Shown here: in pieces, positions 12,488-24,128 of the stretch
How positions within the stretch are numbered: the stretch's first letter is position 1
Layout: every line of letters begins with the position of its first letter
Assembly: GCA_028274465.1 (NCBI GenBank)
Contig: CM051458.1
Coordinates: 86,634,085 to 86,698,084 of the forward strand
Direction of reading: 5' to 3'
Length of the DNA: 64,000 nucleotides
From: Plantago ovata
Taxonomy: Eukaryota; Streptophyta; Magnoliopsida; Lamiales; Plantaginaceae
The notes under the pieces: model-generated
The model's input: the letters and a program-made list of their open reading frames with translations, nothing else
Told to the model about the DNA's origin: nothing
Database searches by the model: none
Position numbers and translations under genes: made by a program

Positions 12488-12858
12488 CATATACTACCCT
12501 TGTTAATTCGTTTTATTACAGATAGACTCTCGTTAGCCAAACAATTACATCAAACACCCTTGTTACATAGATTTAATTACACCTAAACCCACGAATTTGA
12601 CTTTTGGCGAATTAAATCAATGTAAATACATTTTTACCCTTGGTCAAATATTGAATTCTGACTTTGACCAAACAACTCCAATTTTCATTAATTACACATT
12701 ACCGTCAAATTGTTTTAATTTTATCAATTTGACACTTAATATTCAACGTAAAGCATATAGCTTCTTTAAATTCCAAATTTGTCCCAAATAAATTTTTTAT
12801 TTTTAAATTTTAAATATCACTCAAAAATATATAAAGAAAAAAAAGAAAAAACAACAAA

Positions 12859-13125
12859 TCGGAGTTGTGGACCTGTGCAGCTCCGATGTGATCGGAGCAG
12901 GTAACAGCACCGATCAGATCTGAGTTGTGCAACTCCGATCTGATCGGAGCTAGTCACAGCTCCGATCGATCGGAGCTAGTCACAGCTCCGATTTGATAGG
13001 AGCTTTACAGCTCGATCGGAGCTGTAAAGCTACTATCAAATCGGAGCAACACTGCTCCGATTGATCGGAGCAAGTCACAGCTCCGATCAATCGGAGCTGT
13101 ACAGCTCCGACTGACCGGAGCTCTG
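12859..13125. repeat. Cluster of GGAGCT palindromes (hairpin array)
   Basis: More than ten alternating copies of ATCGGAGC and GCTCCGAT are spaced so that neighbours pair, for example GATCGGAGCTAGTCACAGCT followed by CCGATC, and TCGGAGCTGTACAGCTCCGA. This is GC-richer than its surroundings. The array sits in the middle of the MULE and could fold into a chain of hairpins or a cruciform. Confidence 0.85.
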
Positions 13126-13393
13126 GCCACTGTTCTGAAGAAGGGAAGAGGAAAGAGAAAAAAAGGAAGGAAGAAGAAAGAACAAGGAAGGAAGAGGAAT
13201 GAAATTAAAAAGGAGAAACAAAGGGCCTAGTTGTAATAAAAATGCTAAGGCCATGTTTGGTCTAAATATCCATTTAGTTTGGTCAACGGAAGAAGCTGAT
13301 TTTGGACTCATATGTAATAGATTGACTAAGAGGGGGTTAGACATAATTAGATTGTCTAGTAGGGATAGTGGATGTAAAATTTCCAACTAGAAA

Positions 13394-15518
13394 TTTGCAC
13401 GAAATTTACATGTTAAGTTCACTGTATTATTTTTTTATGGTAAATATATAGTTTATAGTCCATTTAATTAAAGTTTTGACATAGGTTGCATAATATTAAG
13501 ATAAATGATGGACCAATTAAATGATAATCTATGTATTACATAATAATGGAGAAATATTTTGAAGTCTCTCCTTCAATCGTTGTCCATTTTTTATTGTTCC
13601 AAGTTTTAGCCATGTTCACGTGTCCACAATTTGTCGATTCTTGGTCTCTTACCCAGTCAACTATTCAACAGCATCTAGAATCTAGACTCTGAGATATGAA
13701 GCACGGAAACGTGCACAGGCCCAAAGCTTCCCAAAAAATATATTTCCGATACAGATACGGCCGGAAACTCTATGAGACGTAAAGTAAAGTAAAAGTAACG
13801 ATCTATTTTCAAAATTTTGTATAATGGTCAATTAATTTCTTAACGTAATCAATTATTAATGGATAAAATAAGGAGAATCACTAATCCATTTAATTCTGAC
13901 CAAACGGACATAATAGTTGGTTTCATCTTCTACCAATTTTTGTTAAATTTGCGATCTGTTAAAGAAAAGGCAATGCTAGAAGAGGAAAAAAAGTGATGGG
14001 AAATCTGCACGAAATTCATATTAGAAAAGAGTACGACATTGATATACTAAATTGTTTTTATAAAAAACACGACACATTTCATTACTACTTTCATTACTTT
14101 CCCCGGGGTATGATTTATATGATCTGATTAGTCATATTATCATTTATGTTATTTAATTGAAATAAGTTTAGTCGTTTATACTCTATAGTATGTCTATTTG
14201 ATTAACACCAAAAGTCAAATATACACTAAATACTCCATTCATCTCACAAAACTTTATCCATTTCTAACTCTACCTCTACCTCTACCTCTACCCCTAGGAG
14301 CATACAACTTTGCGCGTTGCCTCTATTCCTAGTTGCATAATGTGGACCAACCATTCTTGCTCAGTAGGACATGGGACACCATTTAGTAGCTTTTTCCACA
14401 CGGACGACGCCAAAATGGTAGGGTCTTTTTTAAATAGGTAGAAAAAGCGTTTTAAGTAGATCACGAAAATACGCTAAGTCTTCCTAAGGCGTACTTCATC
14501 AAACATTCACTTTAAGTTCCTTCCACATTTACATATATAAACAAATATAAATAAGTCCACTAGTTAGTAGTTACCAATGTTCTAGTTAAGTAGCTCTTAA
14601 TTGTCCTTTATCAGTAATGATGATTGCTTCCTCCTTAAGTACCTGAAACCACCGGGGTGGTTAGTGCAATATTATCGATTTTCCATATGGTCAAACTGGA
14701 ATTAATAGACTTTACTCAAAGGAGGTTGTAAGCCTTTTTTTGTCTAAGTTTAGTAGTAACATAGAACAGTTAATGCTATACCTTAATTTGGGGATTGAAC
14801 CCTTTTATAACAATTGACACTTCTTAAGTCGGTCCAATCGTGACAGGTGTAAACTCCAGAGTGTGCCATGTAGTACTAGTCGGCCCAATGTTGACACTAA
14901 TGGGCTTGGCCCATGTCCAACTAGGTGTAACCTCATGTACATTCGAGAACGTGCCATGTACCACTTTTAGTGGTCAAGCTCCGGGCCTCACCATGTTCCT
15001 TTTCCTGGACCTAAATTTGTACAAGGGAGGTTGGTTCTAGGGCCACTTTATTTCCTGGGTCACGACTCGTGGAGGTGAGAACCTCGTGGTCCTAACATAG
15101 GATTGGGCCTTGGGGTATGATGTTTAGTATCTTGGATCACAATAACTCATTCTAAGTGACACCTTCAGTGGTGTCCGTGGCGAGGTATAGTTTTACCAAC
15201 TATTTTGATGCCAAGTATTCAAGACGCTGAAGGTTTAATAACACGGATGGATAAGTCATCTTAGTTCGTGTTAGGATGTGAAGCTACAAACTAGACATAT
15301 TTTAATATCACCACTCTTATAACCAATACCATCATAACGCTGAGAGTATGAGACCTCAAGTCAATATTTGCTCAACTGATTTGCAACTCGTACGCATCTA
15401 CATCGTTTTTCCCTTTCTACTTTTCTCTTTTTTTTTTTTAATAAATGTAATTAGAGAGAAATTAGATGACCATCGCATGAATGCTGAATATACTTAGCGA
15501 TTGTATAGCAATAATTTT
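13394..15518. other. Intergenic repeat region with an unexplained 1.35-kb segment
   Basis: Around 13990-14050 a motif (CTGCACGAAATTC, TATTAGAAAAGAGT) repeats sequence seen at 12316-12350 and, shorter, at 13391-13405, marking duplicated flanks. Bases about 14160-15510 are absent from the duplicate upstream copy. They begin with a stowaway-like TACTCCATTCATCTCACA and a CTACCT hexamer run (14266-14295), then GC-richer sequence with no long frame. No gene was recognised. Confidence 0.5.
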
Positions 15519-15748
15519 TCAGATAATACAGAATGCACCCATCCAATTACACAAATCCCCGGATGTTTAGGCATGTGGTTCTCAGAGATGTAACAGAAAC
15601 AACAGTTTGCTAACACTGCATATTTACATATATATAGCAATGACTGCTCAATATTTATGTACACTGTTTGGAGAAAGAGACAGCAGCATAGCTTCTTGGT
15701 TTGCAAGGAACGATAATCGTTTATTACAGTTATAAATATCCCTCACTT

Positions 15749-17781
15749 TTACTCTTTTAGCTTGACATCAGAAACCGAAGTTGGCAGCCTTTTTGGGCTT
15801 AAAGGAACATTGGTGAATTTACGAACCAAGATCTTGAAGCATGGCAGAGACAGAAAATACAGGGCTCCGAAGATGAATGGTGCAGCAACAAGCCATCCCA
15901 ACAACTGCAGATATTTTAACAGAATTGAGTAACCACCCAAGTAAATGGAAAGACCTGAAATCTTATCAGTGCAAGATGCTTACTACATAAAGCTAATTGT
16001 TTCACTTATTCCTTGTGTTGGATTACATGCAAGCTTACTATGGTGAACCATTAAAATTGAACAAGTGTATATTCAGCAAATGGAAAATTCAACTCCGATC
16101 AGACACTGGCATTCAAGTAAATAAGACACATTGTTTTCTAGCTAGGTATTGCCAATAATTCTCATTGTGTGTAGCACATATGATTTTCTCAATCACCTGA
16201 CCATGTGGTCTCTTTACCTCAAGTTTAATACTAATTGTAAGTTCACTAATCACTAGCCTAATACACAGCTTTGCTAATTTCAAAGGAAGAAGAAAATGAA
16301 GACCTTGAGTCCTTGACGCACACAATTCTCTGAAGTTTAATCATCCAAGAAATTGTTTAGATGCACTGTAAAATTGCCTATGTAATGTAACAAGCTTAAT
16401 GTCATTTGCAAAATGAATGCAGAGAAAGCTGGAGGGGGGGGGGGGAATAGTCACATTACCGCGTGCAGAATGCTCTGCAAGACATCATGCGAAGCTTTTC
16501 CAGTCAAAACTTTCTTAAAAGCATCAGAGGTTAAGGGAAAATGAGGCCCACCAGTAACGTATTCACCAAAGCGTAGAAATGGAATCACCAAGCTACAGAG
16601 CACAATGTGTGATCAGGATTTTGATATTTTCACTCAAGCAGACTTGAGTTCAACAAAGTGAGAACAGATGTGCTGAAAAGAATGCAGTAGCAAACACAGT
16701 AGCTGAGAAGAACAGGCCTTATCAATCATCTTTAGATGCACGATTAAAGCAAATCCACAAACTTGCTAGATAAATACTGGGACTCGTGCAGGCTTGCTCA
16801 AGTATCTGGCATGCTATATAAGCAGGAAGTAAGGGAGCTGATCACAATTTACAAATCTACGATATGTTTAGTGGCCTTTTACAACGTTCACAGCTATCTT
16901 AAGACATCTTAGGCCAAGTGGGGAAATGGGTTTGGTGCAGGAGGTGAGGGGTTCATAACCTTATCAGTGTTGTAGATTGCCTTAGACTAAGGAATCAAGT
17001 ATTTCTGTGCCACTGTTATCCAAATAACAATATCCATTAATAATCTTAATAAATATCACCAGTTTGCATTACGACATGTACGAATAAAACTTGTATGATG
17101 TGAACCTATAGTGTGTCTGGTTGTGCAAGCTTAACCATTCCAAACCCAAATAACACATGTAACGATGTTCGGATCAAATTCAATTCAGAAAGCATGTCAA
17201 GAATAACAAAAGATTACCTCAATTCAACCGGAGTAGCAATAACATTAGCAAGCATCACAGTTGGAGCATGACAAAGAGATCCAAGCACTGCAATGGCCAT
17301 TCCACAGAGGAAAACAGTAACCCCTAGTACAGACAATAAACCCCATTACTATTACATTATCCAAAAAAAGAAAAAAGAAAAAAAAAATCCATAGCTCAAT
17401 AAACTTCACTCCAACAAAACAAATGGGAATATAAGTTAACTCCACAATTAAGCTAACAAATCTAGTTACCACAAATATTAAACCAAAAGATTAGCAGCTC
17501 GACCAAATCGGAAACTTACCACAGATTGGAAACACTCCTAAGGTGATTCCCAAAGCTGCCGAAAATGCCAATTGCTTCGGTTCTGTTCCCCTAGTTAACA
17601 ACAACAAATGCATCAGCAACCAATCCTAATAACCCTAACATACAATTTACATATTGAAACGCCATATTTTCATCTCATAAGCTCAAATGATATACCTCTG
17701 GAGGATTAGGAGAAGGGGATCGACGACTTTAGTACGGAACCATGAGGTGATCATTCCGAATCTGAAGCTGCGGGCCAGCAT
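15749..17781 (-). CDS. DUF2062-type integral membrane protein
   Basis: Five exons: complement(join(15749..15904,16460..16592,17218..17323,17520..17590,17696..17781)), 183 residues, all GT-AG. After a basic amphipathic start (MLARSFRFGMITSWFRTK) come hydrophobic stretches LAFSAALGITLGVFPICGV and VFLCGMAIAVLGSLCHAP, then TPVELSLVIPFLRFGEYVTG. This is the small Gly/Pro-punctuated helix pair of Pfam DUF2062. Another hydrophobic segment follows near the end (WLVAAPFIFGALYFLSL), then a basic tail ending VSDVKLKE. The function of the plant family is not established. The family call rests on pattern recall. The 3' end has been duplicated upstream (11.8-12.3 kb), and a copy of exon 1 lies at 23.1-23.2 kb. 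Confidence 0.75.
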
Positions 17782-18301
17782 CTTTACAATCACTTCAGTT
17801 TAAGCCCTTATAAACTCTGATTGATTAGGGTTTGGCTTTAACGTTATCCCATGGATCAATTCAATGGATCTAATAGTACAGTGCAAATAACAAGTTTGAT
17901 TCTGCACAAGGATTGGGAATAATTTAATCTGCACGAGTTTCTATACTGTCGGTTGGTGAGTTACTGTGAGTCTGTGTCTGTGAGGCTGGGAAATGGTGAA
18001 TGATGGTGATGGAGCTTTTGAGCATTAATCATGGTGGCAGAGATGATATGAAACTGTGTCGTATTCTTTACTTAGATTGGTGATTTGGGTACGTAATTAA
18101 AATCCTTTTCGTGATCGCTTTGACGTGACGAAATGATTTTTTTTTAGTATTATTTCACATGGATCAATTTAGACTTCAATTTGGGTAGTTTCTACTAGTC
18201 CAACTCTTCTACTAGTTCAACTCATCTTAATTAAGAAATTGGTTTTATATGGATGAGCAAATATCATGAAGCTGTAACGATTCAAATATATTTACTCATA
18301 A
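17782..18301. other. Promoter side of DUF2062 gene and intergenic DNA
   Basis: Upstream flank of the minus-strand gene. Parts around 18155-18240 resemble 23395-23480, the flank of the duplicated exon 1 (CACATGGATCAATTTAGACT against CACATGGTCCAACTGGACT). No gene was seen. Confidence 0.45.
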
Positions 18302-18530
18302 GAGTGGATCACTTGGTTAAAATGGGGGACAAAACATTGTAGGACTTGCCCGTGTACACCTAAATGGTATCAAAGCTATTATGTGGGAGTGATGCTGGGT
18401 TCGATCCCGGCAGTAGCGGAGTTATAAGGTTGGTTTAGGTGTGGAGAAATAAGGTGGTTTAGAAAGTTTGTATAGCGTTATTAGTTTAGTGTAGGAGTAG
18501 TGGTAATATTTGCCGTTTAAAAAAAAAAAA
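18302..18530 (+). mobile_element. tRNA-derived SINE with LINE-like 3' tail
   Basis: It carries an A-box-like TGGATCACTTGG near the start and a good B box GGTTCGATCCC (18398-18408), the internal Pol III promoter of tRNA-derived SINEs. The body includes TGGTATCAAAGC. The 3' end reads ATAAGGTGGT ... TAGGAGTAGT ... TTTGCCGTTTAAAAAAAAA. That tail is shared with the truncated repeats at 338-600, the stub at 39.1 kb and the tails of the LINEs at 18.7 and 53.6 kb. I found no clean target duplication, so the boundaries are approximate. Confidence 0.75.
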
Positions 18531-18719
18531 CCATTATGTTAAGTTATTGTTAACATGTGGGGTTTATCCAGTGTGCACTTAAATGATAGCGGCGTTGGAT
18601 TTCCAACCAACGTCATAAGAAAAAAAGTAATTTTGAAAGTAGTAAAATTGTTTTTTGCAAAACTTAAGTAATCGAGAGAGATTCAACAATTTTAACTTAT
18701 GTGGTTGTCAATCATTGAT

Positions 18720-18873
18720 TTTTTTTTTTAAACGGCAAAGAACTTTTATTATTACGAGAGTATAAGAAATGCTTTAAAAATTAATTACAACTGAAATACA
18801 CGAAACAAGTTCCGGCTTACAAAGTATGCTCACAAAAAACCTCAACCTGAGTCATACATCTGAATTAAAGCCG
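18720..18873 (-). mobile_element. 5'-truncated LINE 3' end
   Basis: In minus orientation it ends in ...TTTGCCGTTTAAAAAAAAA and is flanked by a near-perfect target duplication GTCAATCATTGAT / GTCAAACATTGAT (18707-18719 and 18874-18886). Sequence next to the tail (AAGAACTTTTATTATTACGA, TAAGAAATGC read on plus) matches the other LINE 3' end at 53.6 kb. Only the extreme 3' UTR is present. Confidence 0.75.
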
Positions 18874-18889
18874 GTCAAACATTGATATT

Positions 18890-19571
18890 ATTTCTTTTGC
18901 GTTGTAATTCTAATAAATTACCTTTTAAAGATACACCGACATACTCAAATCAGTTTTATGTATGTGTGTATATATTTAGTATCTACGTTGAACATTTATA
19001 TAGTTACAGAACGATACAATCATAATAAAAAAGATTTTAGAGAATAATAGTATTACTACATGAATCGGGAGAAAATTTGTGTTTTTATCTATTTCAAAAC
19101 AATGATACATGTATAGAAATTGAATAAATAAGTTTTAAGTAGAATCGATCTTTGTCGCATATAACTTTAAAATATCATATATTGTATTTGCTCTAAACCG
19201 ATATGTGTTACACTCTGAACTAGTACGTATCACACTATATTTTGGAGATCATATCTCCTCCAACAATTTGTCCAACATATCCTCCACTAGGCCAATAAAA
19301 AATTGACACGTGGCTTATAATTACCACGTGTTGGTTAGTTATTGGCCTCTATGGGAGAGGATGTTGTAAATATTTGGTCTTCATTTTTTGTGTACGTATT
19401 TATATACTCCCGTCGTCCCACCTGCACCGATTATACTTTTGTTTTCCAGCTGTTATCTCGGACTGATGAACACATGCTAAGTATGAACATTAATAACATA
19501 TGCATGTGTACATTTCTGCAGATGCAAAGTAGCATAAAGCTCTAATAACAATTCATAAGAAACAAAAAATG
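18890..19571. other. Intergenic, nothing certain
   Basis: AT-rich spacer. A stowaway-like start (TACTCCCGTCGTCCCAC) occurs near 19406, but no matching partner end was found. Confidence 0.4.
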
Positions 19572-22500
19572 TCAAAATGAGACTGTGAATCCTTCTTCAA
19601 GGCATTTTGTTCTCACATTGCGCATAACATGCTGTAGCAGAGTAGGATTATTAGTGATAACAGCATCAACACCCTCCAACAACATTCTGCGCATGGACTC
19701 CTCGTCATCCACCGTCCATGTGTAAACCTTCTTGTTATTTCTGTTATCAACACCGGTTATCAGCATGTGTTGCACACATATAAGACATATAAACTGATAA
19801 TTCATACCGGTGGAGGATCGTCACTAGCTTTTCCTCAATTAAAGGGTGATAAACAGCAACAGCTCCAGCTCCTCTCATCCTTAATGGTTCTGTCCTAGTT
19901 CTGGTAGAGGGATCTATCATGACAATGTACCCTACCTACAGAAACATGAAATAGACAATGTATTATGTATAGCAGCTGCACTACTACAACACTGGAATAC
20001 CAGTAATGAAATCCAGTCAAAGAACAGGATTCTTTTAGTCCCTATTCCTTAATGATGGATCAGGGTAAAATATGCATTACACCATGTTTTATGTGTAACT
20101 TGTACCAAATTACCTTGTGTCAGTTTTATTCCATAATAACCCATTTCTTTCTATATCAGAAAGGTCTACGGCTTTGGTACAGAGTTCTGAAATAAAGGTG
20201 CATTCCGTACAACAAACAGAATTGAGAACACAGTTTTGGCATATGTTGCATGCAAACATGGGAGTACAAATGTACAATAGTGCAACAAACTTCTTACCTT
20301 AATATCCGGTGATAGTTTAATGACATCCCTTGCTAGAGTGTCACTTTTAGTCCATACGAGGCAGTTCTTACACTTGGTTCTTTTAACCTGCAAAAGTATG
20401 TGAAATTGTGAATAATCTCATTAAGTCACTTTACATGATTGTTAATCATGCAATCAACTAGATAAAGCTTAGGAAAGGTATTGAAGGATGTTCTTGTACA
20501 GTATGTTTGTAAACACTCCTATGGTATGAAGCCGAAAACAAAAACAGATCCATATGACTTCAGAGATGGCAATATTTAAGCCATTTTTCTACTATGAGAC
20601 TGTACGAAAGCCAACCAAATCAGTACGCATGAAAAAAGACTACAAATAGTTCTCCTACATAATACTGTGAACTTACCACAGATACTATATCATTGGCAAG
20701 TCCTTTCTCATGCAGTGGAGGACCAACTTTAGCGTCCAGAATCACCTGCCTAACAGACCTTGATATCAACTGCCATGCCAAAATAACCAGTCTTAGAAGT
20801 AGCAACTCAGAGAAGTTTTACAAATGTATTTCAGAGATGGTAACACTTTTTCATGTCAAAGTCAATCAAAAACCTCATCAAGGATTTTTTTTTATACGAA
20901 AGAGATACTACTGAAGTACCTTCAGTACATCTTCAATGGTTGAAATTTTCACATTAAGAAACTCCTTAGACTGCTGACTGGAAGGTAGATCTACAATCTA
21001 AGAGTTAAATAATCTCAGATCTAAATAAACATTCAAACATGGATTATGCAACTATTTATCAAGTCTTTTCACCTCTTTCTTGCTTAAGAAACCAACTCTA
21101 GAAGTATGATTCCCAGATAATCTCTGCAGATCCCTGCCTTTAGCATGTGACAATCAAAATTCTGGACAACTTCACTTGATAAAAACACTCATATAAAATA
21201 TTACAGATCCAGTGTCTTTAATATATTTTTGTATTTCTTAAACAAACAGGTTATTAGTAATTATTACCACTTCACATAATATTATGAGCAATATATGCCT
21301 TGAAAGTAATCTCATACGATGCTGTTGCTTGTTGGTGAGAATATGAACCTCTTCCCATATTGCTCATTCTTTAGCCCATATTTCTATGTACAATTTCAAC
21401 TGAACTTTTGCTTCTTTGCCCCTTCCTTGACTAGTCAGTAGTCACACAACTGCAGACAATATTTCTCTCCGCCTGCTTACAGGTAGAACCAAAACTCGTA
21501 TATTGCACTGCGGCCACGGACTAAACAGATGTGGTACACTAATCAGCTTAATTCAATATTATACTCTCAACTAATTTATCCAAAAAGTACTACTCTTTGA
21601 GAGCCTGGTATATTCTATTATCTAGACAAGTTCATTTGGCTCGAGAGAAAATCACAATGATTCGATGATATTGCAAAGAGGAACATTCATAAATGAGGGA
21701 GGGAGGGAGGATGTCCAATAATACCTGTCGTGAATAGCAAACAGCACTCCATCTGATGAACGTGAGACGTCAATTTCAATGCAATCTACTTGAGAATTCA
21801 GAGCTAAGTTAAATGCATCCATCTATCACAGACAAGGTCAACGAAATCAACAATGAACACATCAACCTTAAGTCCAACCAAACTATGCAATTAAAAAGGG
21901 AAGATGAGATGACTACAGTGTTTGGAAAGGCCTTCAACGAGTCACCCCCATGAGCACACACTAAAGGAGGATTCCGCATCCAATTGCAGTCCAATAATTG
22001 TATCTGTACATACATTTTAAAACTTCAGCTAATAACTAGTAGAATAGAGAATTTATGTGGTTCAATTATAAAGCCCCTTCTTAACTAAGCTAAGAAATCG
22101 ATTTGTCAGCCGAACAAACAATAAGGCCATCTGTAGGCAATAGTTCAAATTTCACCAGCTATATATAAAAGCTCCAAATAGGCTCCGGTAACATAGAAAA
22201 GCTTCATATACTGTGATGCATATTGCATACTTGAGCAATAATGCTATTTCAACTATTACTACTGTATGTGACTAAGTTACGAACAAAGGCTAATTCAGCA
22301 TAAATTAGGTGCCGAGAACAGCACCAGCATCTAACTACCCAATTATGCTAAGTTGCTGAGATCTCAATTACGCAAAATAACTCCACCAAATCTACAGAAT
22401 TTGCAGCTCAGCAATTCAGTATCATTTACAAAAATAAAATTAGCTAGATAGGTCAGACAGAAATCAACATACAATCACCAACATAATACACTCAGAAACA

Positions 22501-23213
22501 CACACACACACAATCATAATCAGATTATTAAAAACTATACGAAGTTACGAACCTGTTGGAAGCGACGGAGGAAGTAGAGCGACGGGAGAATTGCTACGAC
22601 GGCGAGCACAAATAGCACAGATCGGTACAATGTCCTCCTGGATAACAAAATCGAATCCCATTACTAGAGCCTTTAGACGCGAAAGCCATTTACTCGAGAT
22701 GAATATAAACTATTAATTAAACTGTGATTTCAGCTCACTAGAACGAACTGTGATTTCCAAAATTTCAGTTCTTCTTGCATTAAATGACAAAATTACCCTT
22801 GTACTCATCCCCATGCACTTACGCTGCACCACATATACAACAGATTATTAAGCTCATTTCCCTCCAAAATAACCTCTCTCTGATCAAGTAGCTAAATCAA
22901 CTCAAATTTCTGAGAAATTAAATGATCCATTGAACTTCGTTTCTGAAATTTATTTAGACTACGATCTGACTGAATTCGTAAATTGATGTACGCTTTTAGC
23001 TTGCGGCAAACATGAAGACTTTGCCATCTAAAAGTGAACGTTAAAGATGTTTTAACATACATTTTCATCTCGTCTAAAAGCTAAAAGTATGTACTCAATA
23101 TACAATTCACGAAAGAAAAGTACGAACCTACGGATGATATGGAAAAGATGGTTGTCGATCTTACTGCGGAACCAAGAGGTGACATTTCCAAATCTGAAGC
23201 TGCGTCTCACCAT
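19572..23213 (-). CDS. GDPD4-like glycerophosphodiester phosphodiesterase, copy A, probable chimeric first exon
   Basis: Exons: complement(join(19572..19740,19808..19935,20298..20387,20677..20769,20920..20997,21073..21133,21725..21822,21917..22003,22553..22637,23128..23213)), 324 residues. GDPD signatures are present: AHGGDSLKAFPNT (catalytic His region), CIEIDVSRSSDGVLFAIHDR (metal-binding Glu, Asp, His), VRQVILDAKVGPP, and YTWTVDDEESMRRM, DAVITNNP at the barrel's end. A membrane anchor (VLFVLAVVAILPSLYFL) precedes the TIM barrel, as in Arabidopsis GDPD4 (about 328 residues). The enzyme hydrolyses glycerophosphodiesters to glycerol-3-phosphate and an alcohol. The gene's own first coding segment has lost its ATG and carries in-frame stops. 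The proposed start is instead the stray DUF2062 exon at 23128-23213, which ends in phase 2 and joins a CCAG/G acceptor at 22637. That first splice is inferred; the other exons are secure. Confidence 0.75.
22780..23213. repeat. Duplicated block: coiled-coil exon 1 relic plus DUF2062 exon 1 copy
   Basis: Bases about 22790-23045 match 27460-27800, the divergent promoter and first exon of the coiled-coil gene (shared ATTACCCTTGTACTCATCCC-like, GCACTTACGCTGCAC, CGATCTGACTG, ACATGAAGACTTT). The exon relic on plus (about 22985-23045) is decayed. Next to it, 23128-23213 on minus is a copy of DUF2062 exon 1: the same 86 bases long, the same phase, encoding MVRRSFRFGNVTSWFRSK against MLARSFRFGMITSWFRTK, with a usable donor (CGTAG/GTTCGT). 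The junction between the two pieces marks a duplication breakpoint near 23.05-23.12 kb. Confidence 0.8.
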
Positions 23214-24128
23214 TTTTACGGCTAACGAGAGAACAACTCTAATAACAGTTTTATTCCAAGTCTATTCCACCGATCAATGAGATACCAACACTTTAAAGCA
23301 GCACTGCAGCAGGAAGGATTGGATTGTTGTTACGTAATTGCCAAATTCGGTTTGCTTTAACATGAAGACACATCTTAGCTTGATAGTTTCTACTCTATAT
23401 TTGTTCACATGGTCCAACTGGACTTTAACCTTAGTATCAATTCCTACGGATAATTTATGAGATAAACTAGTTGGTTTTGTTGGTGACATATAAGTTTTCC
23501 TATGTTAAAATTTACTGTTGCAGAGTTATAAATGAAAAATACATTTAGGCTAATAATTACCGTGATACCTTCTACTTAGAAAATGTGGTATTCAGTGTGT
23601 TACACTGCATACTGTGAATTCTTGTGAAAATATGATCAAAACACTCAAATTTTTAATTTGGATATGGATGTGAAACCAAAGAAAAAAAAAAGTAATTATC
23701 AAGTCAAATATAATACATGAGACGATTTGTATCATTTCACTGATGATCGCATTACATAATTGTTCTATTTTCCGGATATACACAACAGGAAATGATCTGT
23801 CATTTCTAGTTCAAAGCTGACCGAAACGTAGATCAAAATGAAGGCACACGGGGTAAATTCTTGGCTGCCAACTTGAAGTTATTTCAAGCTGTATTTTGTT
23901 GCCATACACACTTGACTTGGAAAGTATAAAGCAACTCCAAATCTTCAGAGGAACTTTATTTTTACAATGGATGTCTACATTAAGAAAGTTACTTTTGCAG
24001 TTTTGCATATGCAAAAGAGCATGTAATCGGGGTAACATACGTTTTCTCAGTTGAGTAACTCCACCACGTGGGAATGACTCTTTTTCTCAATGAAAGAATA
24101 ATGATTCATACAATCAACGAAAACATTC
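23214..24128. other. Intergenic between GDPD4 copies
   Basis: Upstream flank of the DUF2062 exon copy (to about 23.5 kb) and then the 3' flank of GDPD4 copy B. No further gene was seen. Confidence 0.45.

Larger units (their letters stand above)
12371..13384. mobile_element. Non-autonomous Mutator-like (MULE) element with palindromic core
   Basis: The element is bounded by a perfect 9-bp target duplication AACTAGAAA (12362-12370 and 13385-13393), the size Mutator superfamily elements make. Its ends form long imperfect inverted repeats of about 75 bases: GGGCTTCTTACATATACTA against the reverse complement of the right end, GGAAATTTTACATCCACTA, aligning without gaps once the U6 insertion is removed. 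It contains no transposase frame. Inside are a GA-rich tract and an array of GATCGGAGC/GCTCCGATC palindromes. A diverged, inverted relative lies near 47.8-48.5 kb. Confidence 0.8.

Noticed and set aside
16430-16446. Poly-G run in a DUF2062 intron (a similar run at about 39916)
   Set aside because: Simple homopolymers; both follow CTGGA-like context by chance, and no larger shared unit was found.
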